In this document: positions 31,768 to 40,827 of the stretch, piece by piece
How positions within the stretch are numbered: the first letter of the stretch is position 1
Layout of the letters: every line of letters begins with the position of its first letter
Assembly: GCA_002299555.1 (NCBI GenBank)
Contig: DBOL01000106.1
Span: 1-46,238, forward strand
Source: Candidatus Aminicenantes bacterium UBA647
GTDB lineage: Bacteria; Acidobacteriota; Aminicenantia; UBA2199
DNA length: 46,238 nucleotides
Reading direction: 5' to 3'
The notes under the pieces: generated by a model
Seen by the model: only the letters and a program-made list of their open reading frames with translations
Database searches by the model: none
What the model was told of the DNA's origin: nothing
Program-made: the position numbers and the translations under genes

Positions 31768-32814
31768 ATGGATACTATCCTTATCTTTCTTTCAAGTGGT
31801 TTATTCCTTGGATGGTCTCTGGGTGCAAATGATGCTGCTAATGTTTTTGGTACTGCAGTAACTACCAAAATGTTGAAATTCAAATGGGCAGCTATCATCT
31901 GCTCGATATTTGTAATTATTGGTGCAGTAATTGGAGGAGCAGGTGCATCCAACACTCTGGGAAAACTTGGATCAGTTAATGCGATAGCCGGTTCCTTCAC
32001 CGTTGCTCTCGCAGCAGGCTTAACTGTGTTTTTAATGACCAGGTTAAAACTCCCTGTCTCAACCTCTCAGGCAATAGTCGGAGCGATCATTGGCTGGAAT
32101 TTTTTTTCGGGATTAAAAACAGACATATCCACTCTTACAAAAATTGTTTATACTTGGGTATTGTGCCCGATTCTTGCAGCAATTTTTGGTTTTATCCTTT
32201 ATAAATTTTTAATAACAAATATCAGAAGGTCAAAGATCCACATGATAAGGATTGACCAATATACACGTATCGGACTTATTTTTGTCGGAGCTTTCGGTTC
32301 TTATAGTCTTGGTGCAAATAATATAGCAAATGTAATGGGGGTATTTGTCCCTGTCTCCCCTTTCAAAAGTATTAACATAGCCGGTTTCACCTTTTCAAAT
32401 ATGAGTATACTTTTCTTTTTGGGGGCGGTTGCAATTTCTCTGGGTGTTTTTACTTACTCAAGAAAGGTTATGACCACTGTAGGAGCAGATATATTCAGGC
32501 TATCTCCCCTTGATGCATTTATTGTAGTTCTCTCCAGTTCTCTGGTACTTTTTATTTTTGCATCTGAAGGATTAAAAGCATTCCTGATTTCGTATGGGCT
32601 CCCCTCATTTCCTCTAGTTCCGGTATCGAGTTCTCAGGCAGTTGTAGGAGCAATTCTCGGTATTGCTATAGCAAAAGGTGTGAAAAATCTTAATTTTGGT
32701 GTTATCGGGAAGATCGGAGTGGGATGGGTTCTAACACCTTTCATATCCGGTGTAATAACTTTTATAATGCTGTTTTTTATGCAGAATGTATTTATGCAAA
32801 AAGTTTTTCTCTGA
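31768..32814 (+). CDS. PiT-family inorganic phosphate transporter
   Basis: A low-affinity phosphate symporter of 348 residues with about ten helices and the two inverted-repeat signatures: GANDAANVFGTAVTTK with STSQAIVGAIIGW in the first half, GANNIANVMG with PVSSSQAVVGAILGIAIAKG in the second. It lacks the long loop of larger PiT proteins. No clear Shine-Dalgarno, so it is probably coupled to the DUF47 gene. It ends the phosphate block and its stop abuts the convergent M6 protease gene. Confidence 0.92.
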   Translation: MDTILIFLSSGLFLGWSLGANDAANVFGTAVTTKMLKFKWAAIICSIFVIIGAVIGGAGASNTLGKLGSVNAIAGSFTVALAAGLTVFLMTRLKLPVSTSQAIVGAIIGWNFFSGLKTDISTLTKIVYTWVLCPILAAIFGFILYKFLITNIRRSKIHMIRIDQYTRIGLIFVGAFGSYSLGANNIANVMGVFVPVSPFKSINIAGFTFSNMSILFFLGAVAISLGVFTYSRKVMTTVGADIFRLSPLDAFIVVLSSSLVLFIFASEGLKAFLISYGLPSFPLVPVSSSQAVVGAILGIAIAKGVKNLNFGVIGKIGVGWVLTPFISGVITFIMLFFMQNVFMQKVFL

Positions 32815-34533
32815 TCAGATCTCTACTTCACGCGAGATCCCGATCGCATTTCCGGAAGAATCTATAGCGATCACTTTATACCTGTAGACAGCTTTTTCTT
32901 CGAGTGAAGGATCTTTAAATGAAAAACTACTTCCCGAAATTTTATTAATATCGATCTGGATCAGATCTTCATAATCAAGTCTTCCATATTTTCTCATGAT
33001 CCTGAATTCTTTCAGATCTATTTCCCTATTCTTTTGAAATGAAACAGTAAAATCTCCATAGTCTGATACCACGATCCAGGCTTTTTCCTGCATCCTTTCC
33101 CCTGTCAGATCGATCTCAACCGGAACATCTATCAGTGCCTTAAAAAATATTCTATCATCCGTTTTGAAAATTCCCTTTATACTAACTCCGGTATTATCAC
33201 CTGAATAACTAATACTATCAGGTAGAGTTGCGATCCCGAAGACATCACTATCAGTAAAAAAATCTCCCTCATCCGCATCTAAATTCTGTTCAATCTCTTC
33301 AAGCCCGTCCGCTTCCATTAGTCTGACATATTTGTGAATTGACGTTGAGTTATCATTTTCAAATCCATTTCCTGTCCGGTCAAGTGTCGAATCAATATGC
33401 CAGATAATCAATCCATCAGATGGGATCTCAATGTCATTCCCAACCCTTGACCTGTTTTCGATCATAAAAAACTCACTAAATAGTGATCCATTTGAAACAT
33501 CAGGCATAATCAATAAGGATTCACCATTAATGTTAGTAGGCGCAAAGGAATACTCTGCCGATCCTGAAGCAAGACGTACAGGATCAAGCCAATCTAACAT
33601 GAATTTGTGAAAACAATTATGGTCTCCCCATATAGCATCCATGATATCCATCCCTCCTACTCCCCCGTCCGGTCCTTTCCCTTCCTGGTAATCATAAAGG
33701 TCAGGAAGGCCAAGAGCATGCCCTGTCTCATGTATAAGGGTTGAAACCGAGAATTCGTCTTCAGGGTAACGGTAAGACTCCCATTGCCATGAATAGAGAG
33801 ACAGTGATTTCCCATCAATTTTGAAACTACTATTGTAAAAAGAAGTTTGATAGGCCCACCAGAATGATGACCACTCTCCATGTTTCCCACTCCATATCAC
33901 CACAAGGTAATCTATATCCCCATCATTATTATTGTCGTATTGTGAAAAGTCATGGCCTTTAGAGTCATAATATGACAACGCCTCCATTATCAGATCCTCA
34001 CGACCTGTATAGTCATCCTTGATATCTTCTCTGAGACCCTGATATTTATACCACCCCAGTACATTTCCCGTGATCTTTAATTTTCCGTATGAAGACCTTG
34101 AATAAAATTCAGTCAAACTCTCTAATGGGAATTCTGATGAACTCCCTTTTCCGAATATTTTATTTTCAATTTTTACAGCAGAATTAGCAGCTGGCAAATC
34201 TTGGAAAGATATAAGAAGGACGGGGACTCTGACATTACCAATTGTAGGCATCCCTTCCCATTCCGGTGGAGGAGACATTATATTGTCATCAGGAATACTG
34301 ATGTAATTAATCAATTTCTCTTTCAATCTTTGAATTAATAATGGTGAGATCTTATGATTCCCATAAGATCTTGCCTGTTTGATCCTCGATTGAAGTGTTC
34401 CATCACTTTTGTATTTTTCGATCTGCTCTTTTGTCGGAGGGTCAAGAGAAAACAAAAGAACTGATGAAATATTTACAAATACGATTAAAAATATAAGTAC
34501 CGATAAAATAGTTATTGATCTTTTAAAATTCAT
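32815..34533 (-). CDS. Secreted M6-type (immune inhibitor A-like) metalloprotease
   Basis: A secreted zinc protease of 572 residues: signal peptide (1-28), a propeptide with a charged helix, and a catalytic domain starting VPVLLISFQDLP...FYSRSSYGKLKITG. The zinc site is LIHETGHALGLPDLYDY (HExxHxxGxxD). An M6-style MIENR and DGLIIWHID follow, then a C-terminal domain resembling fibronectin type III (FSFKDPSLEEKAVYRYKVIAID). It probably degrades external proteins. GGAG precedes the ATG. Confidence 0.88.
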   Translation of the reverse strand: MNFKRSITILSVLIFLIVFVNISSVLLFSLDPPTKEQIEKYKSDGTLQSRIKQARSYGNHKISPLLIQRLKEKLINYISIPDDNIMSPPPEWEGMPTIGNVRVPVLLISFQDLPAANSAVKIENKIFGKGSSSEFPLESLTEFYSRSSYGKLKITGNVLGWYKYQGLREDIKDDYTGREDLIMEALSYYDSKGHDFSQYDNNNDGDIDYLVVIWSGKHGEWSSFWWAYQTSFYNSSFKIDGKSLSLYSWQWESYRYPEDEFSVSTLIHETGHALGLPDLYDYQEGKGPDGGVGGMDIMDAIWGDHNCFHKFMLDWLDPVRLASGSAEYSFAPTNINGESLLIMPDVSNGSLFSEFFMIENRSRVGNDIEIPSDGLIIWHIDSTLDRTGNGFENDNSTSIHKYVRLMEADGLEEIEQNLDADEGDFFTDSDVFGIATLPDSISYSGDNTGVSIKGIFKTDDRIFFKALIDVPVEIDLTGERMQEKAWIVVSDYGDFTVSFQKNREIDLKEFRIMRKYGRLDYEDLIQIDINKISGSSFSFKDPSLEEKAVYRYKVIAIDSSGNAIGISREVEI

Positions 34534-34554
34534 TTTTTCTCCAATGACGGACTA

Positions 34555-34583
34555 TAAATACTATTAATACGACGATCAATCAA
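34555..34583 (-). promoter_or_regulatory. Promoter of the M6 protease gene
   Basis: On the minus strand: TTGATT (34578-34583), a 17-base spacer and TATTTA (34555-34560). The leader is about 15 bases and contains GGAG. Confidence 0.55.
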
Positions 34584-34607
34584 ATTTAAGGAATTAAAAA
34601 AGTGATC

Positions 34608-35498
34608 TTATCCCTTCTCTGTTAGATATAACCCTGAAATCACAATAACAGAACCGATAAGAAGTGATATCGCAATAGTTTCATCCAGTACCAGAAAGGC
34701 AATTAATTGTGTCATGGGCGGAACTGTATAAAGGTATACACCGACTTTTTGTGACTCGCTTAAAGTCAGGGCATAAACATATAATAGAGTTGCAAGGAAT
34801 GAGCATGTGATACCGAGAAAAAGGATAGAAAGCCATGCGTCACTACTAATTGAACTAAGGGAGAAGGATCTTGATCTCATTTCCAGAATTCCAGCCGGGA
34901 TCATATATATTGCACCCATGATTGTTATTGCTGCAGTCATTTTTAATGCGGATATTTTTGAGGTAATGCTTTTTCCCAACACAGTAAAGATCCCCCACAT
35001 TACAATACTTATAAGTACTAACATATCTCCGAGTAAATTTCCTTTCAGGTTGAATTCCAGAAGCACATCAAATCCCATTACAATTATAACTCCAAGGAGG
35101 GCTATGATCACTCCCAGCAATTTACGAAGGGTTATTCTCTCTTTAAGAAAAACAGCAGCAATAATGATTATGGTGATTGGAGCTGTCACTGAATATATTC
35201 CACCTTTAGATGCTGAAGTATACTGCAAACCGATGGTCTGAATGCCATAATGGAGTCCTGTCCCAAAGATGCTCAAAAGAATTAATTGGAAGATATTTGA
35301 TCTGGAGAAAAGATCAAATTTTTCTCCTCGAAGGTACATCCATACAATAAAGCATATTGCTGAAACGATTAATCTTAAAGATACAACCGTTATCGGTGGG
35401 ACAGAAGACAATGCTATCTTTGTAGCAATAAAGGATGCGGCCCAGAACAGACATGCCGTTAATAATGCAGTCTTAGCTCTCAGATCCATCCAGATCAT
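34608..35498 (-). CDS. EamA/DMT superfamily transporter
   Basis: An inner-membrane protein of 296 residues made of two homologous EamA halves, about ten helices. Family marks are LLTACLFWAASFIATKIAL, FGTGLHYGIQTIGLQYTSA and the second-repeat GNLLGDMLVLISIVMWGIFTVLGK. The substrate is unknown; relatives export amino acids, nucleotides or sugars. It stands alone, convergent with nothing and divergent from the lipoprotein gene at 35695. Confidence 0.88.
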   Translation of the reverse strand: MIWMDLRAKTALLTACLFWAASFIATKIALSSVPPITVVSLRLIVSAICFIVWMYLRGEKFDLFSRSNIFQLILLSIFGTGLHYGIQTIGLQYTSASKGGIYSVTAPITIIIIAAVFLKERITLRKLLGVIIALLGVIIVMGFDVLLEFNLKGNLLGDMLVLISIVMWGIFTVLGKSITSKISALKMTAAITIMGAIYMIPAGILEMRSRSFSLSSISSDAWLSILFLGITCSFLATLLYVYALTLSESQKVGVYLYTVPPMTQLIAFLVLDETIAISLLIGSVIVISGLYLTEKG

Positions 35499-35682
35499 TC
35501 CCGGTTTTCATATTTACATACTCCTACTTATAGTATACCGTAAAAGTCGTATATATGAAATTTATGTCTTTTCAGGATTTTTTCTCTATGTAAAGATTAC
35601 AGCCATTAAGATCTGAATGAAATGAGGGTCAGTAAATATCTGTGCCTCTTTAATATGAAGTGATTTTCAATGTCTTCTGATC

Positions 35683-35688
35683 TATAAT
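35683..35688 (+). promoter_or_regulatory. -10 box of the 35695 lipoprotein gene, leaderless
   Basis: TATAAT ends 6 bases before the ATG, with no Shine-Dalgarno. The -35 region (near 35660) is a poor match. Confidence 0.5.
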
Positions 35689-35694
35689 AAATGT

Positions 35695-36327
35695 ATGAAA
35701 AAGATCATAGCCCTATTTTTTTCATTTTTGTTAATTATTTTGATATCCTGTGATAAAGCAATTGTAAGCGGGAATACTACAGGGAAACCTTCAGTAAATA
35801 ATGAACCAATTCAGGAATTGACTGACCAAATTGAACCGATCGTAATTTCCAATGATTATGGAAAGTTCATTATTACTCCCGTTGCAGAATATTCAATTTC
35901 AGCAAGAGTTGTTTCCAAAAGATCTTATTCCGGGAAATGGACTGCGTCTCTATCACAAGTTGACCTTGCTCTGGTATGGGGCAAACTATCTGATAAAAGT
36001 ATGGACAAGTTCATATCATACAAACAGAGAAACAGATGGTATTACTACAAGTTTAGTCCTGAATTTCCACTGGACAACAACTATATAATAACCCACTCTT
36101 CGAACAACCATATAATACCATCAACATATAATCTTTCTCTTGCACTAAAAGAGATCAAACGAAATGATATAGTTGAGGTCAAGGGTTTTCTGGTTAAAGT
36201 GTCTGGATCATTGGGAAAGAAAAAAGTGTTCTGGGGAAGTAGTACGTCACGCAAAGATAGTGGTGACAGATCATGTGAACTGGTATATGCAAAAACCATA
36301 AGGATCAACAACAAGATATTCAGATGA
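35695..36327 (+). CDS. Conserved lipoprotein of unknown function
   Basis: A lipoprotein: signal peptide ending LIILISC (Cys about residue 19), 210 residues. The mature part has segments typical of a conserved hypothetical family: YSISARVVSKRSYS, VDLALVWGKLSD, NNHIIPSTYNLSLALKEIKRNDIVEVKGFLVKV and a closing W-x-SSTSRKDSGDRSCELVYAKTI. I know this family only as conserved and of unknown function. A second basic ATG-start frame inside it is a shadow. The start codon looks leaderless. Confidence 0.7.
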   Translation: MKKIIALFFSFLLIILISCDKAIVSGNTTGKPSVNNEPIQELTDQIEPIVISNDYGKFIITPVAEYSISARVVSKRSYSGKWTASLSQVDLALVWGKLSDKSMDKFISYKQRNRWYYYKFSPEFPLDNNYIITHSSNNHIIPSTYNLSLALKEIKRNDIVEVKGFLVKVSGSLGKKKVFWGSSTSRKDSGDRSCELVYAKTIRINNKIFR

Positions 36328-36346
36328 GGCAGGTAAAAAAAAATAA

Positions 36347-36366
36347 AATATAAGGAACCTTATATT
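36347..36366. promoter_or_regulatory. 20-base perfect-arm dyad
   Basis: AATATAAGG-AA-CCTTATATT has 9-bp arms and a 2-base centre. It lies between the lipoprotein and the membrane protein gene at 36406. It could be a regulator's operator, or a weak terminator hairpin since no T-run follows. Confidence 0.4.
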
Positions 36367-36405
36367 ACAAGGCACCGTATATATATTTAGGATAGGAGGA
36401 ATTAC

Positions 36406-37479
36406 ATGAGCCCTTTAAGAAAAGTGATCGGATTTTTAGTTATAGCATTGATCGGGATCCCGGTCCTGTTTGGAATTATAATTGCAGTTGGAGTAACAAA
36501 TTCTGTAGTAACACCTGAAATAATGACAGATCTTCCCAGAGAAATAATCGCTGAACTTCCCTCAACTATTGATGAATTGTATACTGCCCTGGAAACTGAC
36601 GAAAATATAGAAGATGAAAAAACAAAAATTATTATTGAATCAATGAAAAAAGTTCAGATGACTCCCGGAAAAGTAATGGAGGAATCAGGGATCTTCGAAT
36701 GGTTAAGGGAAGAACTTTCAGAATCGATCAGGCAATTCGGAGAAGTCCTGAGAGGAGAAAGAGGCCTGGACCCGATATTATTAAATATGCAACCTTTGAA
36801 AAACGCCATCCTTCATGATTCTATAACAACCTATCTTAAGTCGGTTATTAAGAATTTACCTGAGTGTGACAATACGGATATCGAACAATGGAAGAGAATT
36901 GCATTCATAAATGACTGGTCTGATGGATTTGACCTTGATGAATTCCCTTCCTGCAGGCCTGCAGGGATGGAGATAACCGATGATCTTATAAAAATGTTCC
37001 AGTTAAGAGCAGTGGAAGAGATGCCGGAAAATGTTGAGATACTTGATGAATGGATCGAACTTCCAAGAGGATGGAATTTTACAAAAACCATCAGCGCTGT
37101 CACTTATACTTTGTTCATTTTTCCTGCACTATTTATTTTCCTTGGAGCTCTTATTGCGGCAACTTCGAAAGCAAGTTTTTTCAGATGGTCAGGAGTTGCT
37201 ACTATGACAGGCGGACTTCTTGCCTATGGACTTGCATCCCTACTTGAAAATATTATCCCAATATCTGAATTCGGTTTCAGATATGAGTTTGCCCATAGTG
37301 TATCATCCCGTTTTGAAGAGCTGGTAATACTGAAGGTTGGAAATCTTACCGAGATATTTCTTAACTCACTATTTGCCCCGGCTTCAAAGCTTGGCGGTAC
37401 TGTTGCAATAATAGGATTGATCTTATTTGCTCTCTCATTCCTGTTAAATGATAAAAAGAATGTTGTAAGCGCAACATAA
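36406..37479 (+). CDS. Membrane protein of unknown function
   Basis: The 357-residue protein has one N-terminal membrane helix (~8-30), about 190 residues of acidic helical sequence probably outside the membrane (SIDEL, ENIEDEKTKIIIESMKKV), and three or four C-terminal helices (FPALFIFLGALIAA, MTGGLLAYGLASLL, VAIIGLILFALSFLL). Cys residues near 167 and 187 (PECD, PSCRP) may form a disulfide. No family was recognised. Strong Shine-Dalgarno GGAGG; the thioredoxin-like gene follows after 10 bases, suggesting an operon. Confidence 0.7.
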   Translation: MSPLRKVIGFLVIALIGIPVLFGIIIAVGVTNSVVTPEIMTDLPREIIAELPSTIDELYTALETDENIEDEKTKIIIESMKKVQMTPGKVMEESGIFEWLREELSESIRQFGEVLRGERGLDPILLNMQPLKNAILHDSITTYLKSVIKNLPECDNTDIEQWKRIAFINDWSDGFDLDEFPSCRPAGMEITDDLIKMFQLRAVEEMPENVEILDEWIELPRGWNFTKTISAVTYTLFIFPALFIFLGALIAATSKASFFRWSGVATMTGGLLAYGLASLLENIIPISEFGFRYEFAHSVSSRFEELVILKVGNLTEIFLNSLFAPASKLGGTVAIIGLILFALSFLLNDKKNVVSAT

Positions 37480-37489
37480 AGTGAATTAA

Positions 37490-38047
37490 ATGGCTGAAAC
37501 ACTATCAAAAATGATACCATTAGGGACCAGGGCTCCCGATTTTTCACTCCCTGATACTATTTCGGGGAATACTTATTCACTGAAAGATCTGCATGGGACA
37601 AAAGCTACAATATTAATGTTTATTTGTAATCATTGTCCATATGTTATCCACGTTATTGAAGAACTTGTTTCCATTCCTGTTAATTATAAGGAAAAGGGGA
37701 TATCTTTTATTGCGATAAGTTCAAATGATGTTATTTCTCATCCGCAGGATTCGCCTGAAAATATGAAAAAGTTTGCTGAACAATACAGATTCTCTTTTCC
37801 CTATCTTTACGATTCCAGCCAGGACATTGCTCATGCCTATAGTGCTGCCTGTACTCCAGATTTCTTTATATTTGATGGTGAACTCAATCTCAAATACAGA
37901 GGACAGATGGATAATTCCAGGCCTGGGAATAATATACCTGTTACCGGTAAAAACATCAGAGATGCCCTTGATAATATTTTAATAGGAGATCCGGTCGATC
38001 CTGTTCAGAAGGCCAGCATCGGATGTAACATCAAGTGGAAGAGCTGA
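37490..38047 (+). CDS. Thioredoxin-family (redoxin) protein
   Basis: A soluble peroxiredoxin/thioredoxin-fold protein of 185 residues: DFSLPDTISGNTYSLKDLHG, then an active-site-like FICNHCPYVIHVIEE with C46 and C49 (CxxC), and a late ACTPDFFIFDGE with the conserved cis-Pro region. It ends KASIGCNIKWKS, the usual C-terminus of this family. The partner and redox role are unknown. Confidence 0.85.
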   Translation: MAETLSKMIPLGTRAPDFSLPDTISGNTYSLKDLHGTKATILMFICNHCPYVIHVIEELVSIPVNYKEKGISFIAISSNDVISHPQDSPENMKKFAEQYRFSFPYLYDSSQDIAHAYSAACTPDFFIFDGELNLKYRGQMDNSRPGNNIPVTGKNIRDALDNILIGDPVDPVQKASIGCNIKWKS

Positions 38048-38186
38048 CCTGTACCACCCCGTAGTAATACTCCAGCCTGAAAAACCGAACCTTACGGCTA
38101 ATGAGGAAGGAAATGTCCTGCTTTCAGAGAACGGCTCCGGATACATGGCTACACCTTCATTTATCCCCCAGTATTGGAAAGATTGA
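37986..38186 (+). pseudogene. Coding-like remnant downstream of the thioredoxin gene
   Basis: An open frame with no early start overlaps the end of the preceding gene in another frame and runs to TGA at 38184-38186. It encodes protein-like sequence such as LYHPVVILQPEKPNL, NVLLSENGSGYM and PSFIPQYWKD. Stops at 37980 and 37983 close it upstream. It looks like the tail of a lost gene. The rest of the gap to 38244 shows nothing. Confidence 0.35.
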
Positions 38187-38244
38187 TAATTATTGATAAT
38201 CCAAGGCTAAGAACAATAAAAGATCGTCTCATATCTTCCCCTTT

Positions 38245-39444
38245 CTATTTTCTTTTCAGAAGTTTTTCGATAATTCTAAATGGAGCAAATAGAACCTTCC
38301 CTATTAAGCTGCCTTCATCACCCTCTTCATTTTTATCAGGATCTTTTAATAAACCTTCGATCATATCCATATCGACATTGGAACCAATTAGTTCAATAAT
38401 ATTTTCGATCTTTTTAGATTCACCGGGTTCCACCTTGAAAATCTTATGATGTATCTTCTTTACAGTTCTTTCAAAAGGAGCATTGCTGCAGAATAAGGGA
38501 AGTCCGGCCCTTTTACATGCCTCTATTATCCATTTATCAACTTCATTTTTCCCGCAAAGGATCATTGCACTTGGCCCGTCAGAAAAAACACCTGAGAGTT
38601 TTCTTGCCAATACTGATTCGATCACATCAAGCCTGCCGGCACTTACGACCAGAGCCCTGTTTGGCTCATCAGCGATCATCTTGAGTATCTCTTCAGTATT
38701 TCCAAATGCTGAGTTAAAGCCTGTAACACTCTTCATATTGAGTTCTTCATTCAAGTATAATGTTTCCGCTCCCATTTCCCTGCTTAACACTCCGAGTGAG
38801 GGTGATGATAATGTGTTCATATAAGGTACATAACCAAGAACAGGTACACCAATAGAATCAAACCATTCTGACAGGACTGATTTAACCTTTTCCTCTTTTT
38901 CCGGAAGGATCTTGTTAATGATAACACCAAGAAGTTTAACTTTTTTATTCCGGAATGGTTCTATACAAAGGCTGAATCTATCTATAGTTGACCCTATTCC
39001 TCCGTTTAATACTAGAATGACAGGGACACCAAGCATCGAAGCAACGTCAGCGTTGGAAAGATTAAAAACAGATCCCACTCCCGGATGTCCGGTCCCTTCC
39101 ACTACTACCACTTTATATTTCGAATTGAGATATTTGTATGATCTACGGATATTTTTTTTAAGATCTGAGGGCTCTCCCGTCTTAATGAATTTTTCAGCCG
39201 CACCGGAAGATGTTGAGAACGGAGAAGTATACTTTACCGGAATTCCCAGTTCCATCGCATTATCAAGAAGGTAAGAATCCTGCCCTACAGAAGTTCCATC
39301 CACAATTGTTGATTTTTGACCAAGCGGTTTTATAAATGCAACATCGTCCGGAAACATTTTCTTAAAATATGATACAAGTCCCAGTGATATCGTGGTCTTA
39401 CCCGCATCCTGTCCTCCACCGGCAATATAAACTCCATATTTCAT
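38245..39444 (-). CDS. BioD-like P-loop ATPase with DRTGG domain
   Basis: Residues 1-210 form a P-loop domain of the dethiobiotin-synthetase type: GGGQDAGKTTISLGLV (Walker A) and VVVEGTGHPGVGSV (Walker B-like). Residues ~215-330 are a DRTGG-like domain (GYVPYMNTLSSPSLGVLSREMGAE...ALVVSAGRLDVIE). The layout resembles the N-terminal two thirds of phosphotransacetylase, without the catalytic domain. Charged ~70-residue C-terminal tail. Function unknown. The start may be GTG 39453 or ATG 39444; the ATG fits AAGGGG better. Confidence 0.75.
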   Translation of the reverse strand: MKYGVYIAGGGQDAGKTTISLGLVSYFKKMFPDDVAFIKPLGQKSTIVDGTSVGQDSYLLDNAMELGIPVKYTSPFSTSSGAAEKFIKTGEPSDLKKNIRRSYKYLNSKYKVVVVEGTGHPGVGSVFNLSNADVASMLGVPVILVLNGGIGSTIDRFSLCIEPFRNKKVKLLGVIINKILPEKEEKVKSVLSEWFDSIGVPVLGYVPYMNTLSSPSLGVLSREMGAETLYLNEELNMKSVTGFNSAFGNTEEILKMIADEPNRALVVSAGRLDVIESVLARKLSGVFSDGPSAMILCGKNEVDKWIIEACKRAGLPLFCSNAPFERTVKKIHHKIFKVEPGESKKIENIIELIGSNVDMDMIEGLLKDPDKNEEGDEGSLIGKVLFAPFRIIEKLLKRK

Positions 39445-39492
39445 TTTCCGCACCCCTTATTCAAGTAGAGATCTTTCCAATTATTCTAAATA

Positions 39493-40800
39493 TTAACCAA
39501 GAGAAAGATTATTATGTACCATTGACAACAAACCCTGAACAGGTAGATCATACGAGCATGAACTTTCACAATATCCTTCACAATCTACACATAACCCTGC
39601 ATCTTTACCGTTCAAAGCCATATATTTTTTTATTGCATATTTTTCCCTGTTATGGGCATCAAAATAGTGGTTATACCTCATCATATCACTGATCTTCAAT
39701 TCGCTTGGGCATGAAGACTCACATTCATTACAACCGTGCCTGCAATAAAGCTGACCCGGTCCTTCCCTGTAATATGACAATTGTTTTCTTTCCGGCTCAG
39801 TAAGAACTTTACCTGACAGGCTTAAAAACTCCTCAATGTGATCAAAATTTCTCATTGAACAGGCAACAGCACTCACTCCTTTATTTGCCAGGACATATTT
39901 AATTGCTGCATTTTTTATCTCTTTCGGGTTCTTCAGATCATATTTTTCTATAAATTCTTCAGCTGATTCAGCTTTTTTCTTGAATCTTACTATCCCCTCT
40001 CTATACAAAGGATCAACTTTTTTCTTTTTAGATTCAAGTTTTTTTATTGTGTCCCTGATCTTGTAATAACTACCGACAGGATTAACTTTCATTAATGTCA
40101 CTCCAATATTTTCTTTAGTACAGTTTTTTATTACTTCAGCCCCCAGATCTTCCTGAATGAAATTATAGGCCATGAGGAATACATCAAATCTACCATCCTT
40201 AACTGCCTCATTAAGGATTGTTGCCATTGCCACTTTTGGCGCTTTAAACCAGTTCGAGCCATGATTTGAAACTCCAACATATTTAAGTTTCCCCTCCTTT
40301 TTCATCTGATCCATAGCTGAATGGAATCCCGGAGTTTTCAGCGTTTCGATATCCTCTGCACTATGGATCATCATGCAATCAATATAGTCAGTATCCAGTT
40401 CTTTAATACATTGATTGAATCTCTTAATAAAACCGGCTTCACTTTTATCTTTTTTTATCTCCAGTTTAGAAGTGATAAATGTCTTCTTCCTGTCCGTTCC
40501 TTTTATTGCTTCCCCGACAACTTTCTGATTTTTATAACTCTCTGCTGTGTCGATATAATTAACACCCGATTCCAGTGCTTTCCTGATCACCTGAGCGTTA
40601 CCTGAATATCCCAGGCTTATATCGGAAGTACGGAATCCTGTCCTTCCAAGGAGTCTGTAATCCTTAATAACCGGATCTTCTTTTATATCCTCTTTTACTT
40701 TCTCTTCTGCACCGATAAGCCCTTTATTGGCAAGAGTCCCACCCAGTATTCCCAGAGTTGAATTCTTAATAAAATTTCTTCTGTTTATCCCTTTTTTCAT
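39493..40800 (-). CDS. Tat-exported aldo/keto reductase with C-terminal Cys clusters
   Basis: A 435-residue protein with a twin-arginine signal (RRNFIKNSTLGILGG), an aldo/keto reductase barrel and its catalytic set (VNYIDTAESY with D and Y, ITSKLEI with Lys, MMIHSAED with His), then a C-terminal domain with two Cys clusters, CRHGCNECESSC and CVDCEGYCESSC, that look like 4Fe-4S or zinc sites. Proteins of this kind reduce sugars or quinones in the periplasm after folding in the cytoplasm. AAGGAGA precedes the ATG. Confidence 0.88.
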   Translation of the reverse strand: MKKGINRRNFIKNSTLGILGGTLANKGLIGAEEKVKEDIKEDPVIKDYRLLGRTGFRTSDISLGYSGNAQVIRKALESGVNYIDTAESYKNQKVVGEAIKGTDRKKTFITSKLEIKKDKSEAGFIKRFNQCIKELDTDYIDCMMIHSAEDIETLKTPGFHSAMDQMKKEGKLKYVGVSNHGSNWFKAPKVAMATILNEAVKDGRFDVFLMAYNFIQEDLGAEVIKNCTKENIGVTLMKVNPVGSYYKIRDTIKKLESKKKKVDPLYREGIVRFKKKAESAEEFIEKYDLKNPKEIKNAAIKYVLANKGVSAVACSMRNFDHIEEFLSLSGKVLTEPERKQLSYYREGPGQLYCRHGCNECESSCPSELKISDMMRYNHYFDAHNREKYAIKKYMALNGKDAGLCVDCEGYCESSCSYDLPVQGLLSMVHNNLSLG

Positions 40801-40827
40801 AGTGTCTTCTCCTTAAATAAAATTTAT

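Noticed and set aside
34807..35241. 144-residue + strand frame
   Set aside because: It is antisense to the EamA gene, and its hydrophobic pattern mirrors that gene's codons.
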